64,000 bases of DNA from NCBI RefSeq assembly GCF_019649055.1, contig NW_026570233.1, positions 930,001-994,000 of the forward strand. The letters run 5' to 3'. This document shows positions 1 through 12,014 of this stretch, one piece after another; the first letter of the stretch is position 1; every line of letters starts with the position of its first letter. Both the position numbers and the translations under genes were made by a program. The notes under the pieces are model-generated. The model saw only the letters and a list, made by a program, of their open reading frames with translations, was not told where the DNA came from and made no database searches. This DNA comes from Paramacrobiotus metropolitanus. Taxonomy: Eukaryota > Tardigrada > Eutardigrada > Parachela > Macrobiotidae.

Positions 1-28
1 CAGTCTGTAAACAATGTGTATAATACAG

Positions 29-3000
29 TTTCCGACGGTCGCGGCGCGGCACGAATTCTTCCCTGAACAAGCACGAGTCGAGCGACAGCAGCGAGGGCGG
101 CTTGAACAAACTGGACGTGGTTTTATCCTTCAACATCGAGATCATCGTGCAGGAAGTGCAGGGCCTGAAGATCATCGCGCCCAACCGCATCATCTTCTGC
201 ACCATGGAGGTGGAGGGCGGCGAGAAGCTGCAGACGGACCAAACTGAAGTGTCCAAGCCGCACTGGGACACCCAGGGCGACTTCACCACCACCCATCCCC
301 TGCCGGTGGTCAAGATCAAACTCTACGCCGAAAGCAACTCCGTCTTCTCCCTCAGCAACCAGGTGAGCGATATGCTGTTAACAGAATCTGTTATGTAGAA
401 AAACTGGCAACGAAACAGTTGTTATAAACTACACAGATTTATGTTTTACTGACAAGACTTGCCGGTGGAAATTGTACAGGTATATTCTACGAAAATTGTT
501 TACTGTGTTCAAAAGACATTATTGCGTTTTCTTGTAGTTGTAAACTTGTAGTGCAGTGGCTGCATTATCTCGGAGTAATTTGCGTTGTAGCTGAATACTG
601 AACTGAAACAGTTTTCGACATGAAATCCAATTTATTTAAAAGATTTTTTTACCGATCCCTTGAAGATTATAAATTTATATTTTCATAAATGCACTTTTAT
701 TTACTTGCTAGTTGTGATTCGTGATCACGTTTTCAACTACGTAAACCGGCTGGTGGTCCGTCCCAGAAAATTTTGTCGGTAGGAATTGTGCTGATAATAC
801 TGTTGGGAATTTCGATTACCATTTTCTATCGGAACTTTCGTATGCGTTACTTATCGAATATTCTCCACCTTTCCTGCCGTAATTAACGCGGGTTTCTACA
901 GGAACTCTGCGTATTGCTTGGCCGTTATAACTGGAATGGGGAAGTGTCGTAGGGTAGTGTCTGCAGTGGCCTGCGCTGTTTACACTAGCGTTGTAACTGT
1001 AGCAACTGAAAACGGATACATGGTGGCCTAGATTAAGCTTATTATTTCGCGGATTTTTTTTCAGATCCATTTTTTGCATTTCAAACTTATATACTTGTAT
1101 TGGTAATGTCGGTTGTCATAAATGAATTTTTGTTTTGCTTGTTGGGTGATGATGTGGACTAATGACCACTTTTTGCAGGAGTTAGGCAGGCTGGTGGTGC
1201 GTCCCATACCCAACACCAACCGGGTGGCGGAGTGGAATAAACTGGAAGTGCCCAAAAATTGTCCGGATCAGAATCTCAAGATGAAGATCACACTTCGCAT
1301 GGACCGGCCGCAAAATATGAAGTGCTGCGGTCAGCTGTACGCGCTGGGCAAGCATGTGTGGAAGAAATGGAAGAAACGGTTTATGGTGCTAGTCCAGGTA
1401 TGCAAACATATATTACCTCCTCAATGTGCATCAATGATATTCTGTCGGTGACTCGGTATGTCTTGGAGGCATTTTGGTCTTTCGTTATCTGTTAGAACTT
1501 TTTCTTATTACTGCAGCTTATCTGTTCTTTATTTTATTTTGGTGATTTGTATCGTTACCGGCAATGCCATTCGTTTTTACAATGCATATATTTTTTTAAA
1601 ATTTTAACCTAACTTTTGCGTTTTGTAAAACTTACGCATGATGTTTTGCATTAATTTCTCGTTATGTTTTTTCGTATAGAAGGACTTATCGTTTATGCGA
1701 TTTCGAAGTGCACATGTACGGTGATCTTGCAATATTATATCAACATCCATATAGAGAATACTTTCCAGTTTCAAAAAAGAGAATTTTTTTAAATCCAAAG
1801 TACGTTACACTCAAATATACCTGTGATGTTTGCTAATTTAGTATTAATGCTATACCGGCTTTGTAATTAACTCTGAACTTAACTATCATGACAGGTCTCG
1901 CAGTACACGTTCGCCATGTGCAGCTACAAGGAGAAGAAGAGCGACCCGACGGAGCTGACCACCCTGGACGGCTACACCGTGGACTACACGGAGCCGCTGC
2001 AGGATTACGAGGGCGGCAAGCACTTCTTCAGCGCCGTCAAGGAGGGCGACACGCTCATGTTCGCCTCCGACGACGAGAACGAGCGCCATCTGTGGGTGCA
2101 GGCCATGTACCGCGCCACTGGCCAGGCCCACCGCCCCCAGCCACCGGCCACGCTGACCATCACCAACACCAAGGCGCCCGCCAATTCCCCGCTGAGCCGG
2201 CTGCAGGGCGGTAAGCAACCGGCATACGTTTTTATATTCTGTCTCTTTGCTTTGTTATTTTATACGAGCAGGTCACATTTTTATAGTGCAAAATTATATA
2301 CAGTATTGCTCAGATTAATGCTAGCATTTTACCACTGCTGAAAAATCTAGCTGGATTACCTATGACATAAATGAATTTATTTTATAAATGAATTTCCGAT
2401 ATAAGATAATAACAAGAACCAGCGCGACTTCACACCCGTGCCCAAAAATTTAGATCATTTTTGTTTTACTTCGTAGTCAAGATTTTTCTGTCCAACGTTT
2501 TACATGTTACGTTGTGTACGCGATTTAGGGGGTCCAAAATGCCAGATCAGTAGTTGTTCATTATTGCGGTGTACGAAATCGTAGTACCGTGGCTTTGGGT
2601 AATAACATCATCGTTTTATACAGCTGCTGCCAATCAGCTTGGCATATTATTTTAGTAGTTTGGTTTCGTTTTTTTTGCGATGACACACATGCGTTTGATA
2701 CATATGGCTGGTTGTTCACAGACGCGGATCGGGCGCGTAAACACGGCATGGACGAGTACATCCAGGCTGATCCCTGCCAGTTTGACCATGCCGCCTTGTT
2801 TAGGACGCTGCAGACGCTGACGCTGGATTATCGATTAAACGATCTTTTTGCCTCCCTCGTAAGTTAGCCCGGTCCCTGGCGCGCGCGGGGAAACGCCTGT
2901 AATTATTCCGCCCCGGCGCTTTTTCTCAATTAATCCTGACAGTTGTGTGCCGGCTTGCATAGTTACCAAAGCACGCCCTTGAAAGCTGAAGCATTACAAC

Positions 3001-6000
3001 AATTTTGCAAATATTATGAAAATTATCGTACGGTATGCTCATACATTAGCGACTTCCTGTTATTCTATATATAAACATAATAATAAAAAATTAAAATCTT
3101 GTAAATTAAATAATATAAGTATAAAATATAGCAACATATATATAATAATTCCACAAAGTTTTGTTTTTTCATAGTAAAAATCAGAATTTTTAAAATGCAG
3201 TAATTAACAAGTAGATTGTGCATACGTGTATCTGTATATGTGCATATCGTGCATATTGTGCATATGTGTATTTTTAAATTAGGCAGAATAATTATCCTGA
3301 CGTTTACAAATATGACTTTGCATTATTTTACCAATAATTTTATTTGTGCAACCGAGTGGCCGGTTCGACGCATTCACTGACCTGGTTTTTGTGTAGGGAT
3401 GGTTCAGTCCGGGCCAGCTGTTTGTTTTGGATGAGTATTGTGCGCGGTATGGTGTGCGGGGCTGTCACCGGCATCTGTGTTATCTGGACGGACTGTTGGA
3501 GCGCGCGGAGAAGACCGTGGCCATCGATCCAACGCTGATGCATTACAGTTTCGCTTTCTGTGCCTCCCACGTTCACGGCAACCGGTATTTTTCGCCAAAT
3601 GCTTTCGCATAAATATTTTCTACAGTTTTATTCCGTTCAGTACTAGAGTAACTCGATTTTTGGTTTGAAATTGAATGGCATCTGTTACTTTTTTCCATTA
3701 AGAATTTTTACGCAATCTTGAAAAATGTTTTTGCTATTATTAATAAGATTGTGATTTAGTACGAGTTTGATTTTGATAGTCGTATTATCAATTTGTATAA
3801 CACTTTCTAAATGCGCATTATTTTTATTAGCCCGGACGGGATTGGAACCGTGATATTGGCGGAAAAAGAGAGAAATTCGACGAGCTAAAAAGAACGCTTG
3901 AGGAATTTGTTGGAATTCCAGATAACGAATTTTCGGTAAATATTGTGTGTCACACTAGGTTGAGTTTTTTCCTTAAGGTTGCCTTTTTTGTTAACATTTA
4001 TGGGGACATTGTTCTGTGCAGGTTCTGCTTCCCGATGGGTCGGCCGGAAGGCGCCCTCAAAGCCAGTCTTTCCCTGTTGGAGCGGGTGCTGATGAAGGAC
4101 ATTGTGACGCCGGTGCCGCCGGAAGAAGTCCGCTCTGTGATAAAGAAATGCCTTGAATCCGCCGCGTTGGTCAACTATACCAAGTTGTCGGCGCAGGCCA
4201 AACAGGAGACCGAAGGCGACCATAAGGTCGTCGTCAATCATTACGGTAATGCTAATTTGGCGGGAAGTTTTATTGTTTCGCGGTTGTACGGTAATAAGTA
4301 AATTTTTTGTTCTGGTCTTGGACAACGATCTCTGTGCGATATTTCTGATTTACCGTTGACTTGTTTTGAAACTCTGACTGATAAAATTTAATATAATAAT
4401 TGTAAACCATCAATTGAATAACAACCTTCGACAAGGATAAGAATATATGTACATACATTGTTTTATTGATTACAGAATGAATGGATTCTGTGAGAAAAAA
4501 ATAAACTGTTAAAAATATTAAGCGTGATTCGAATAATTTTTGGCTTTCTGTTGACAGATGAGCACCAAAACGACGGTCCGCCCATCCGGAAAATCGAGGA
4601 CATTCTGCACTTGTCCGAGCTGTGTACGGATATGCTTCAACAAAATGAGGAGTATTATGCCGAGGTTAGTCCCAATAATGCCATACACTATGGAAATTCT
4701 GCACCTTTAATGTTACTCGGCAGTCGGCAGTCAACAATAATTTTGCTGTTTTTCAGGAATTTAAATCGGTAAGATGTCGGTTTTGTGTGTGGGAAGAGCC
4801 GCAGCTGATCCGTTGCGTGTAGGCCTTTCCCTGGTTGAACGAGCTGCTAAACGAGCACTCGGAGATCTTCTGGTCCCTCTTCGCCGTCGACCTGGAGGTG
4901 GTCATCTCCGCCCAGCCCCCCGACACCTGGAACGCCTTCCCGGTCTTCCAGGTTCTCAACGATCACCTTATACACCACCGTAAGCAGTTTGGGCTTTGAT
5001 CATCAGACGTTGTTTTCAATTTTGATGTACCTGTGACTGTGTTACCTAGGATAGGGTAGTATTTGGTATCATTGGTCAAACCAGTTGAATTTCGCTTATA
5101 CCGTATTTTTGCTTATGCAGCCTCGATGGCTGGTGGACGTTTCCACCAGCAACTGAAGGACATGTTTGCTCCGTTAGTCGTCCGCTACGTGGATCTCATG
5201 GAGTCCAGTATTGCTCAGAGTATCCATAAGAACTTCGAAAAAGAACAATGGAAGCCGCATGGGTACGTAATACGCACTGCGTATACTTACACGAGTACGA
5301 GGCAAGCGGCAACTCTTTCCCATCGCTTTAGTAAATTACCTCACTTTCCCCGCTGCATCTTACCCGTGTGCAGGCGCTCACGTGATAACGTATCCATTGT
5401 GATCAGTGATCAGCGCTTACTGAGCCGGCGATAAAATCTCGCCTGCCGTGCTTTTCTCTATATTCTTTATCAGTTTGCGTAATCAACTATAGCCGCAAAC
5501 CGGTTTAGACGTGAAACGGCTGAAATCAAATATCACGTGAGCGCCTGCGCACGGGTAAAATGCAGCAGGGAAAGTGAGGTAATTTACTGAAGCGATGGGA
5601 AAGAGTTGTCGCTTGCCTCGTACATAATGCATAGCAACAGGTGTCCCGGAAAAAACTTAAATATGCCGGCACGCGATTACCCACTCTAACAAGCCGTCCA
5701 TCAGTTAATCTATTGCTGTAGTTTTATTTACAAATTTTTAGCAACCCTGATGGTTGCACGATCGTCAAATTTGTAGTTATGAAATTTTCAAGTGGCTCAA
5801 TGTGTTATTCGCGGCTTGGAGGAACGTGCCACTGCACTACATCTACAGTTTTCATTCAGTTATTTTGTCCGTGCGGAGGCGGTGTCTGAGATGAGTAATG
5901 TAATAAATTTGCAATAAATTCGTAAGTACTAATTTTAGACTAGCCATATTTTAGTTATGTGTTTCTCGAGGGCAAATAATGGGCTGTGCTTAAAAAGTCA

Positions 6001-9000
6001 GCGTAAAGTGGTACAGTATAATTTTATGTAAATACAGCAGTGTGTACAGTAGTGTTGTTGACCTACCGTGAATGTATGAAGCTTCAAACCATTAAAAAAC
6101 TAAAAAAAATTTTATGTAAAAATATTGTGATAACAAATGCATTTCGCAATATAATTTTCTGTCCAAAGGTTATTTGTCGTGCGAAACGTAAACATTTACC
6201 GCATTAGTTCGGAAAAGTTTCACCACTATTCTACCAAAACCGACTAACAGAAGTAAATAAATGTTCAACTGACATGCAGGCACGGCTGCGCTGCCTCCGA
6301 GGATATGCTGTGGAAACTGGACGCTCTGCAGACATTCATCTCCGACCTGCACTGGCCGGATGAAGTCTTCGCCAAGCATCTCGAGCAACGGCTCAAACTG
6401 ATGGCCGCTGACATGATCGAATCCTGTGTTAAAAAGGTACGTAGTCGGAAATTTTGCTCCGTTCACCGGAAACATTTTTATTCACGGTACATGTGTGGGT
6501 TTTGGATTTTCTGAGAAAACCGTTTAAATATTTTCCATTCAAGTATTTTGCTTAACAGAACCCTGGAAGCGTACGAAACGTGGATGCAGCGGGCGCGTAA
6601 GTCCACGGATTTCGTCATCCCCGGTGGAAGTCTGTGTGATGATCAACGTCGTCCTCCATTTTAAAAGCGAGGTTAGAATCATCAGAGAGCCTTTCTTACC
6701 GCAGCTTGTTTTACAGAATCTGTTCGGTTTTTTGTAGTCGCTCAAGTTATGCGCTGTGGCTGGTGTGGATCGGGTGAGAATACCACTTAAATTTACATTG
6801 AACACGCAAATTAAAACATATCATATTACATACTAACCGCACGCACCGGCGCTTTAAATTAAGCGCTTTTCGAAGTAGATGTAAGAAAAGCTAAGCGTGC
6901 TGAATTTCCAATTACACATTTCTATTTATTTTTAAACTGCTCTGTACCCAAACCTGTGTTATGGTGACCTTTATGGTTTTTCGTAGCATCAGTATCACAC
7001 GAAAATCGATGAGTTCATAGAGCGAATCTCACACGCCATGATCAGCAGTCTGGTTGAGAAGGTTGGACAACAAATCAGACAAAAAACTGCAATGACGGTG
7101 ACCGGTGACAGTTATTTTTGTTGTGCTTAGTTCACCGCCATTCTCGACACGGTACTGCAGAAACTATCCCGCTACGATGAAGGAACCTTATTAGCGCCGA
7201 TATTCTCCTTCGCGGTAAAGTAAAATGTCTGCTGGCTTGCAAGTCAGTGAAATGTTTGACGTTGTTGGTTTTGTGTAGAAACAAACGACGAGTGGAACGT
7301 CCAGCGGCGATTTAGGCCGCGAATATGTCAACTGTCTGCGGTCGTCGATGGAGCAGATCCGACAAAAAGGTCATCGATGAGCTGTTCATCCTGGCGCTCT
7401 TTGAGAAGCTGTATACGTCGCAGATGACGATGATCTGCAACTGGTTGACGGAGCGCGTTGACCGCACGCTGCATTCCTACCAAGTGAACTGTCTTTCCTT
7501 TCTTATCAAGGTCAGTTCCTTTCGCTAACCTCATGCCAACAGTTTTGCGTCGGTCGCTGCATTCAGTGAATTTTTGTACACAACGTTGATGGACTTGGAT
7601 TTTATTAATAAAAATCAGTCGATCAGTTTAATTTAGGTTATCATATTTATTTGGGCAACGCTAATGAATCATTTTGATCTAAAATTCTTTGGGAAATCAG
7701 ATCTTAGAAGACTGCGATAATATGTGTATGTGGTCGTTGTCGAAAGCGAAAAACAGTTAAAGTTTTAACCGATTAAGAATTCGGTTTTTCACGCGTTAAA
7801 GTACCCAAATTGCTTTCGTTGACGCTGGCTTTTTCTCCAGCTCGCCGCTGTACTATGTTATTGCCGCATTGTTGATGACGCAATGGAAGGATGTGAGTAC
7901 TGCATTCAGTTCCTGCAATATTAATTCCTTCATCAGAACTCGGTTTATTAAATGGGTACCGTTATAGGCACCCCCTAAAACCCCCGTTTATTATAGGCAC
8001 CCCTTTTCACACCCCGTTTTTTATAGGCACCCTTTTTTGAATTAAAAGTTAAAATAATATTATGTGAACGGAATATAATTCACTTATTCCAACAATAATT
8101 TTATCATTTTATACAGTTGCCAGGACCGTAAAAACTGATTAATATACAATACGTGGTACTATATATTATAGGACCCGAGATATTCAAGCTATGGAGGTGT
8201 AGGAGCTAGGTTTTTAACGAATGCGTGCACTGTAGAGAAAACGAAAAGAACGGCTCTAGGGCTCGTATATCTGTGTCAGAAAGGAAATCCAAGACGGTTT
8301 ACCGGTCTCGCAGATACAGGCGACCTTAAAGGGATGGTTGGCCGAAGTGTTACAGGCTGAGAAAATAACACGATGTCCTAAACGTCTTGGAAGGAAGGCA
8401 GTTAATGAACTGACTACCGCGAAAGATGACCTTGTGGTCACAGTAGAACACGCGGTACTAATTCGTTCTAGGCTGGCTGATTTGCCTAACCGTCCTATTA
8501 TAGGCTGTAAAGCCTGATTTACTTAACTCGGCGTCGCAAAAAATTGTTGTGCTATTGTCCGAATAAAACTGAATTACTATTTGAGAATACAAAATCTGTT
8601 ATACAATGTATATACATTTATATCAAATTAAAAAGGGTGCCTATAATAAACGGGGTGGGAAAAGGGGTGCCTATAATAAACGGGGGTTTTAGGGGGTGCC
8701 TATAACGGTTTCCTTATTAAATTGTCAGAAACCAGTGCGTTAACATTTGATATGTATGATAATAAATATTATCATACATACATATCGACATGATGAGTTC
8801 ACGATCGATTAACTTTAATAAATCAGTTGGTCAGTTGAGTTGATTTACTTGGGTGAAATTCATGGATGATTCGATAGAAACGACTAATTTTGTAGGCGGT
8901 CATGAGACATGAATAAGAGGACTTGTATTTGCAATAGCTTGTGTTCGTTGTCAAAAGCGAAAAATATATATTCAGTGTTAGCTGATTAACAATTACATTA

Positions 9001-9463
9001 TGTTCAAATTAAAGTTTAATTATATTTTTACAAACGTCTTTATCATGGACGTAAATCGTGAATTGCCGTTTTACTACATTATTTCCATGTTTTCAGTTGA
9101 CAGTGGAATTACGTATGTATTCTAAATTGGTTCCTATACAAAACTCAGACTTAAAATGGCCAGAAACCAGTGAAGTTAATATTAGCAGGACAATAAGCCA
9201 CATTTTTATTACTTGCTATTTACAATATTTACAATATTAACTGCTTATCTCCGGTTGTTTTCCCGCAGAAAACCTTCGCGGAATTCGAACTGCAAGGTAT
9301 CCCCGAGGATGTGCTGAACTTCAAGAACTACCAGACCATCCAGAACCGGATGCGTCTGGAGGAGGCCACGGCGGCCGTGTCGGAGGCCAGCAGTGCCACG
9401 CGCAGTCCCCGCACCTCGGCGCTGGGCATGTTCGAGAAGGCCAAGAAGCTGGCGCTGTCGTAA
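29..9463 (+). CDS. CADPS: CADPS/CAPS secretion activator, copy 1 (5' end outside window; frame disrupted)
   Basis: Calcium-dependent secretion activator primes dense-core vesicles for exocytosis. Exons by splice sites and phase: 29-362, 1179-1397, 1895-2210, 2722-2858, 3397-3584, 3831-3935, 4022-4245, 4558-4664, 4823-4979, 5121-5262, 6280-6436, 6559-6671, 6738-6773, 6987-7061, 7131-7214, 7279-7510, 9269-9463. The order is C2-like (exons 1-2), PH (exons 2-3), then MUN/DUF1041 (exon 4 on). Typical strings include [34 protein letters not shown] and [14 protein letters not shown]. Lesions: a +2 and a +1 indel in exon 3831-3935 with an in-frame TAA at 3886-3888; one extra A at 6431-6435; two extra bases in exon 6559-6671; one extra base near 7366-7371. 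The canonical junction 6671/6738 is also one base out of phase, as in copy 2. Family identity is near certain; whether it is functional is doubtful. Confidence 0.88.
3831..3935 (+). other. Frameshifted MUN-domain exon of CADPS copy 1
   Basis: The exon enters in phase 2 (Arg-Pro-Asp-Gly-Ile) and leaves in the correct phase into the [10 protein letters not shown] exon. Between them the conserved reading is found in three frames in turn: EKE, then EKFDELK, then [15 protein letters not shown]. Two small insertions (about 3868-3873 and 3886-3890) total three bases, so the frame is restored but a TAA at 3886-3888 is left in frame. Either a real lesion or an assembly error in the A-rich run. Confidence 0.75.
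5299..5619. mobile_element. MITE in a CADPS copy 1 intron
   Basis: Long terminal inverted repeats, roughly 95 bases per arm, begin GAGGCAAGCG on the left and end CGCTTGCCTC on the right, with few mismatches. GTAC lies on both sides (5295-5298 and 5620-5623) and could be the target duplication. The matching intron of copy 2 (after 16835) has the flanks without the insert, so this entered after the gene was duplicated. No coding capacity seen. Confidence 0.75.
7954..8713. mobile_element. Non-autonomous DNA transposon, possibly Mutator-like, in the last CADPS copy 1 intron
   Basis: About 79-base terminal inverted repeats (core 7959-8037 and 8630-8708) begin CCGTTATAGGCACCCCC. Each arm holds three copies of a TATAGGCACCC unit. 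TTATTAAAT occurs immediately outside both ends (7945-7953 and 8714-8722) as a possible 9-base target duplication. Long repeats with a 9-base duplication suit Mutator-type elements. The roughly 590-base interior shows no transposase. Absent from the matching intron of copy 2. Confidence 0.75.
8751..8780. repeat. Perfect 14-bp inverted repeat, 2-bp spacer
   Basis: TATGTATGATAATA is followed by AA and its exact reverse complement, within the CADPS copy 1 final intron. AT-rich; no function evident. Confidence 0.8.
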
Positions 9464-9608
9464 ACGACCGGCAATGATGACGTACGGATGATGATGAAGA
9501 TGGTTCCCCTGTGCAATGTGCATGGTCACTTTGGTTGTGTTTCTCTCCTCTTGTTCCCTTCCGCCTATACTGGAGCGCTTACTTTTGTACTGAGATATTT
9601 TTCGTTGT

Positions 9609-9614
9609 AATAAA
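9609..9614 (+). promoter_or_regulatory. Polyadenylation signal of CADPS copy 1
   Basis: AATAAA lies about 146 bases after the stop codon at 9461-9463. The same sequence context is conserved downstream of copy 2. Confidence 0.65.
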
Positions 9615-9659
9615 TGGATCGTTCGGATGGTGCGAATGACGACAATTGCAGTGTTGGTT

Positions 9660-11160
9660 AGTGCACTGTTTCCTTTCCCTCTGGTGATGATTTGAAATGT
9701 ACCGTTGATGTACAAAGAATTAATTGCAAAATAAAAGCAAAAATTCATTCTTACGAGATACATGTAATTACAATAATCCTTAATTGCACAATTGATTGCA
9801 AAATAAGTGAAGCACAATAGGAAAACTTTAGTGTGAGCTACTCGTATTATGGTACAAACGGAAGGTTGCCTCTGCTGACGTGATACTCGCATAATGTCAG
9901 GATATGCTAATAGTAATGTCAGCCGTTATACTGCGTTTCAGCCGTAATTCATATGGACTTCGTACATTATACACAATTTTGTTGTTTGTTTGTATTTTAA
10001 TTGAACGATATGTTTTTATTATATACAACTGCGACCGTCAGTATAAAGTTGCAATTACGTTCGGAGGTGCTGTAGTTGTAGAGCTTTAATTCACAAAGCA
10101 CGGCGGAAAGTGACCAAAGTGACGGAATACAGTTTCCGCCATGATGTCTGATTCCCCCGCTCCAAATTCTTATGACGATTGACGATAATAATACGCATAA
10201 TAATAATACGCGCCAATCAAACTGGATACCATTAGAAAGCAGTTAGCTGACAACACTGATGTGCTGATACTAACTGGTTGAAGTCTGGTTCTGAATAAAT
10301 AAAAGTTTTATGCAGAAGAATATGTAACCGGCGAATAGCAGTACTGGCCGGTGAAGCAAACGTCTTTATAGTACAAACTACAAAACAAGACTTCACGACA
10401 AGTGCAAAAAATTGCAACTGAAAATTAATTTTTTATTGATTATGTCAATGCAGGCGCCCCTGTTTTGTAAACATGCTAAATAATGTTTACCGGGTAGAAA
10501 ATTGTATACGGTATCTAGATAACGGAACTACGCAGCAAACCAAGCCGTCTATTTCGCCCGAACTAAGACGGTTGATAAGCAGACATATTAACATATTAGA
10601 ATTACAAGTTATCGCTTTTCCCAATTATTTCCAGTTTTCACTCCGTTTTCTCGCAGATTATAGATACCACTTTACAACGTATTTTTTCCAGTCAGCCAGC
10701 GTTTCATATTCATTTAATATTGATAATGTTATTTTACCAGCAAAAATTTGCTTAGTTGTAAACTTCTAAGTTATACTGTTGGAACTTACGACAATACGCG
10801 TTTTGAAATACTTCATCCGGGTAGTTAAAATTCAGACAACTGAGAAACAATCATTGTCTTCTCTCAGGTTAAAGGGCAAAGTATCTGCAGTCTGTACATA
10901 CTTACCAATTAAGAAGCAGGCGGTTCCCAACCACAGAGTTGTGGGGGCGACCACTGACATCTCTCAGTTTTGTAAAAACCTATCAAATTTGGGTTATCGA
11001 ATAATATACAAAGCTAAAAGATTGATCCACTGGGTCGTTCGGGATGGATGCGCAGATACGATGGCCACACCTCCTTTTAATCTTTTATTATAAAGGATAA
11101 AGGATGGCAGCAACATAAAGGCTAAAGCCACCATGAGATCTCTCTGGTCGACCCCACATC
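9660..11160. other. Noncoding spacer after CADPS copy 1
   Basis: AT-rich. Open frames here are short, start at random and match no family I recognise. TACTCGTA octamers occur at 9839 and, further on, at 11699. No RNA gene seen. Confidence 0.55.
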
Positions 11161-11173
11161 CGCCACAACTACT

Positions 11174-11219
11174 CAAAAGCATACTGAAGCCGCCAAAAGG
11201 CGGTTTCAGTATGCTTTTG
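11174..11219. repeat. Hairpin, 21-bp arms, 4-base loop
   Basis: CAAAAGCATACTGAAGCCGCC, AAAA, then its reverse complement with a single mismatch. A second copy of the loop-distal part follows at 11214-11230 (TTTTGGCGGTTTCAGTA), suggesting local duplication. Confidence 0.8.
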
Positions 11220-11249
11220 GCGGTTTCAGTAATTAAATTGAATTTAACG

Positions 11250-11326
11250 CGATCAAAAAATCGACGCGAAAAACTACTCAAAAGCATACTATGCTTCTGA
11301 GGAGTTGTTCGCGTTGATTTTTCATT
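11250..11326. repeat. Second imperfect hairpin
   Basis: The arm from AAAAAATCGACGCGAA through ACTACTCAAAAGCATA pairs with TATGCTTCTGAGGAGT through TTCGCGTTGATTTTT, with scattered mismatches. It shares the ACTACTCAAAAGCATAC word with the preceding hairpin (11169-11185). Probably remains of a small foldback element. Confidence 0.65.
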
Positions 11327-12014
11327 CCGCAAAACATTTTCATAATTAGTTAGACACGGACAACCGAACAAAGCCTGAAAAAAGCATGGTGACGTTACGT
11401 GTCACATGCAAAGAGTTCATGCAAACTGTGCACAAGAAACCAAACGGCGGTCGTTTGATTCCTTGTGAATAGTATGCATAAACCCTTGGGCAAGGATTGT
11501 TGGGCGAAAATTAAAAGGAAAAACAGGCGAGCACGTCTGTTTATAAAACCGATTGTGTACAGCGTTTTATTCTGTATGATTCTGTACGTATATCTAGCTG
11601 TGCTGGATTTGATTATTTAATCGATGTGTATACAGTATGTATCTACACATGAGGATTTATTTTATACGTAATTTTCCTATAATCCCAAGTACAAGCAGTA
11701 CTCGTATGTCTACGCTTGATCGCAGGGTTCAACATAAGGGGAAACGGGAGAAACGCTTAGAAGGCAAGGGGGACTGCGTACTTTAACGTTCGTCTGATGT
11801 TCGTCTTAACTTTCCTTTATGTGTATAATGGAATATGATACTTAAAGCTATTTGGCATTATTGTGTCTGTTTAGGCTTTGGCCCGCTGCAATTCAAACTG
11901 TGTGGTCTTGCCATCACTGTACTGCCGTAAAGAGGAAAATGACCATAATATTCAACTTACCCCGGCGATTCCACCTTCTTCCTCTTTTTACCCAGTGCTC
12001 GATCAGTACGAGTA

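Noticed and set aside
9245-9892. A 215-codon minus-strand open frame over the CADPS final exon
   Set aside because: It is antisense to a conserved coding exon, has low-complexity His runs and a nearly identical shadow at copy 2; no family match.
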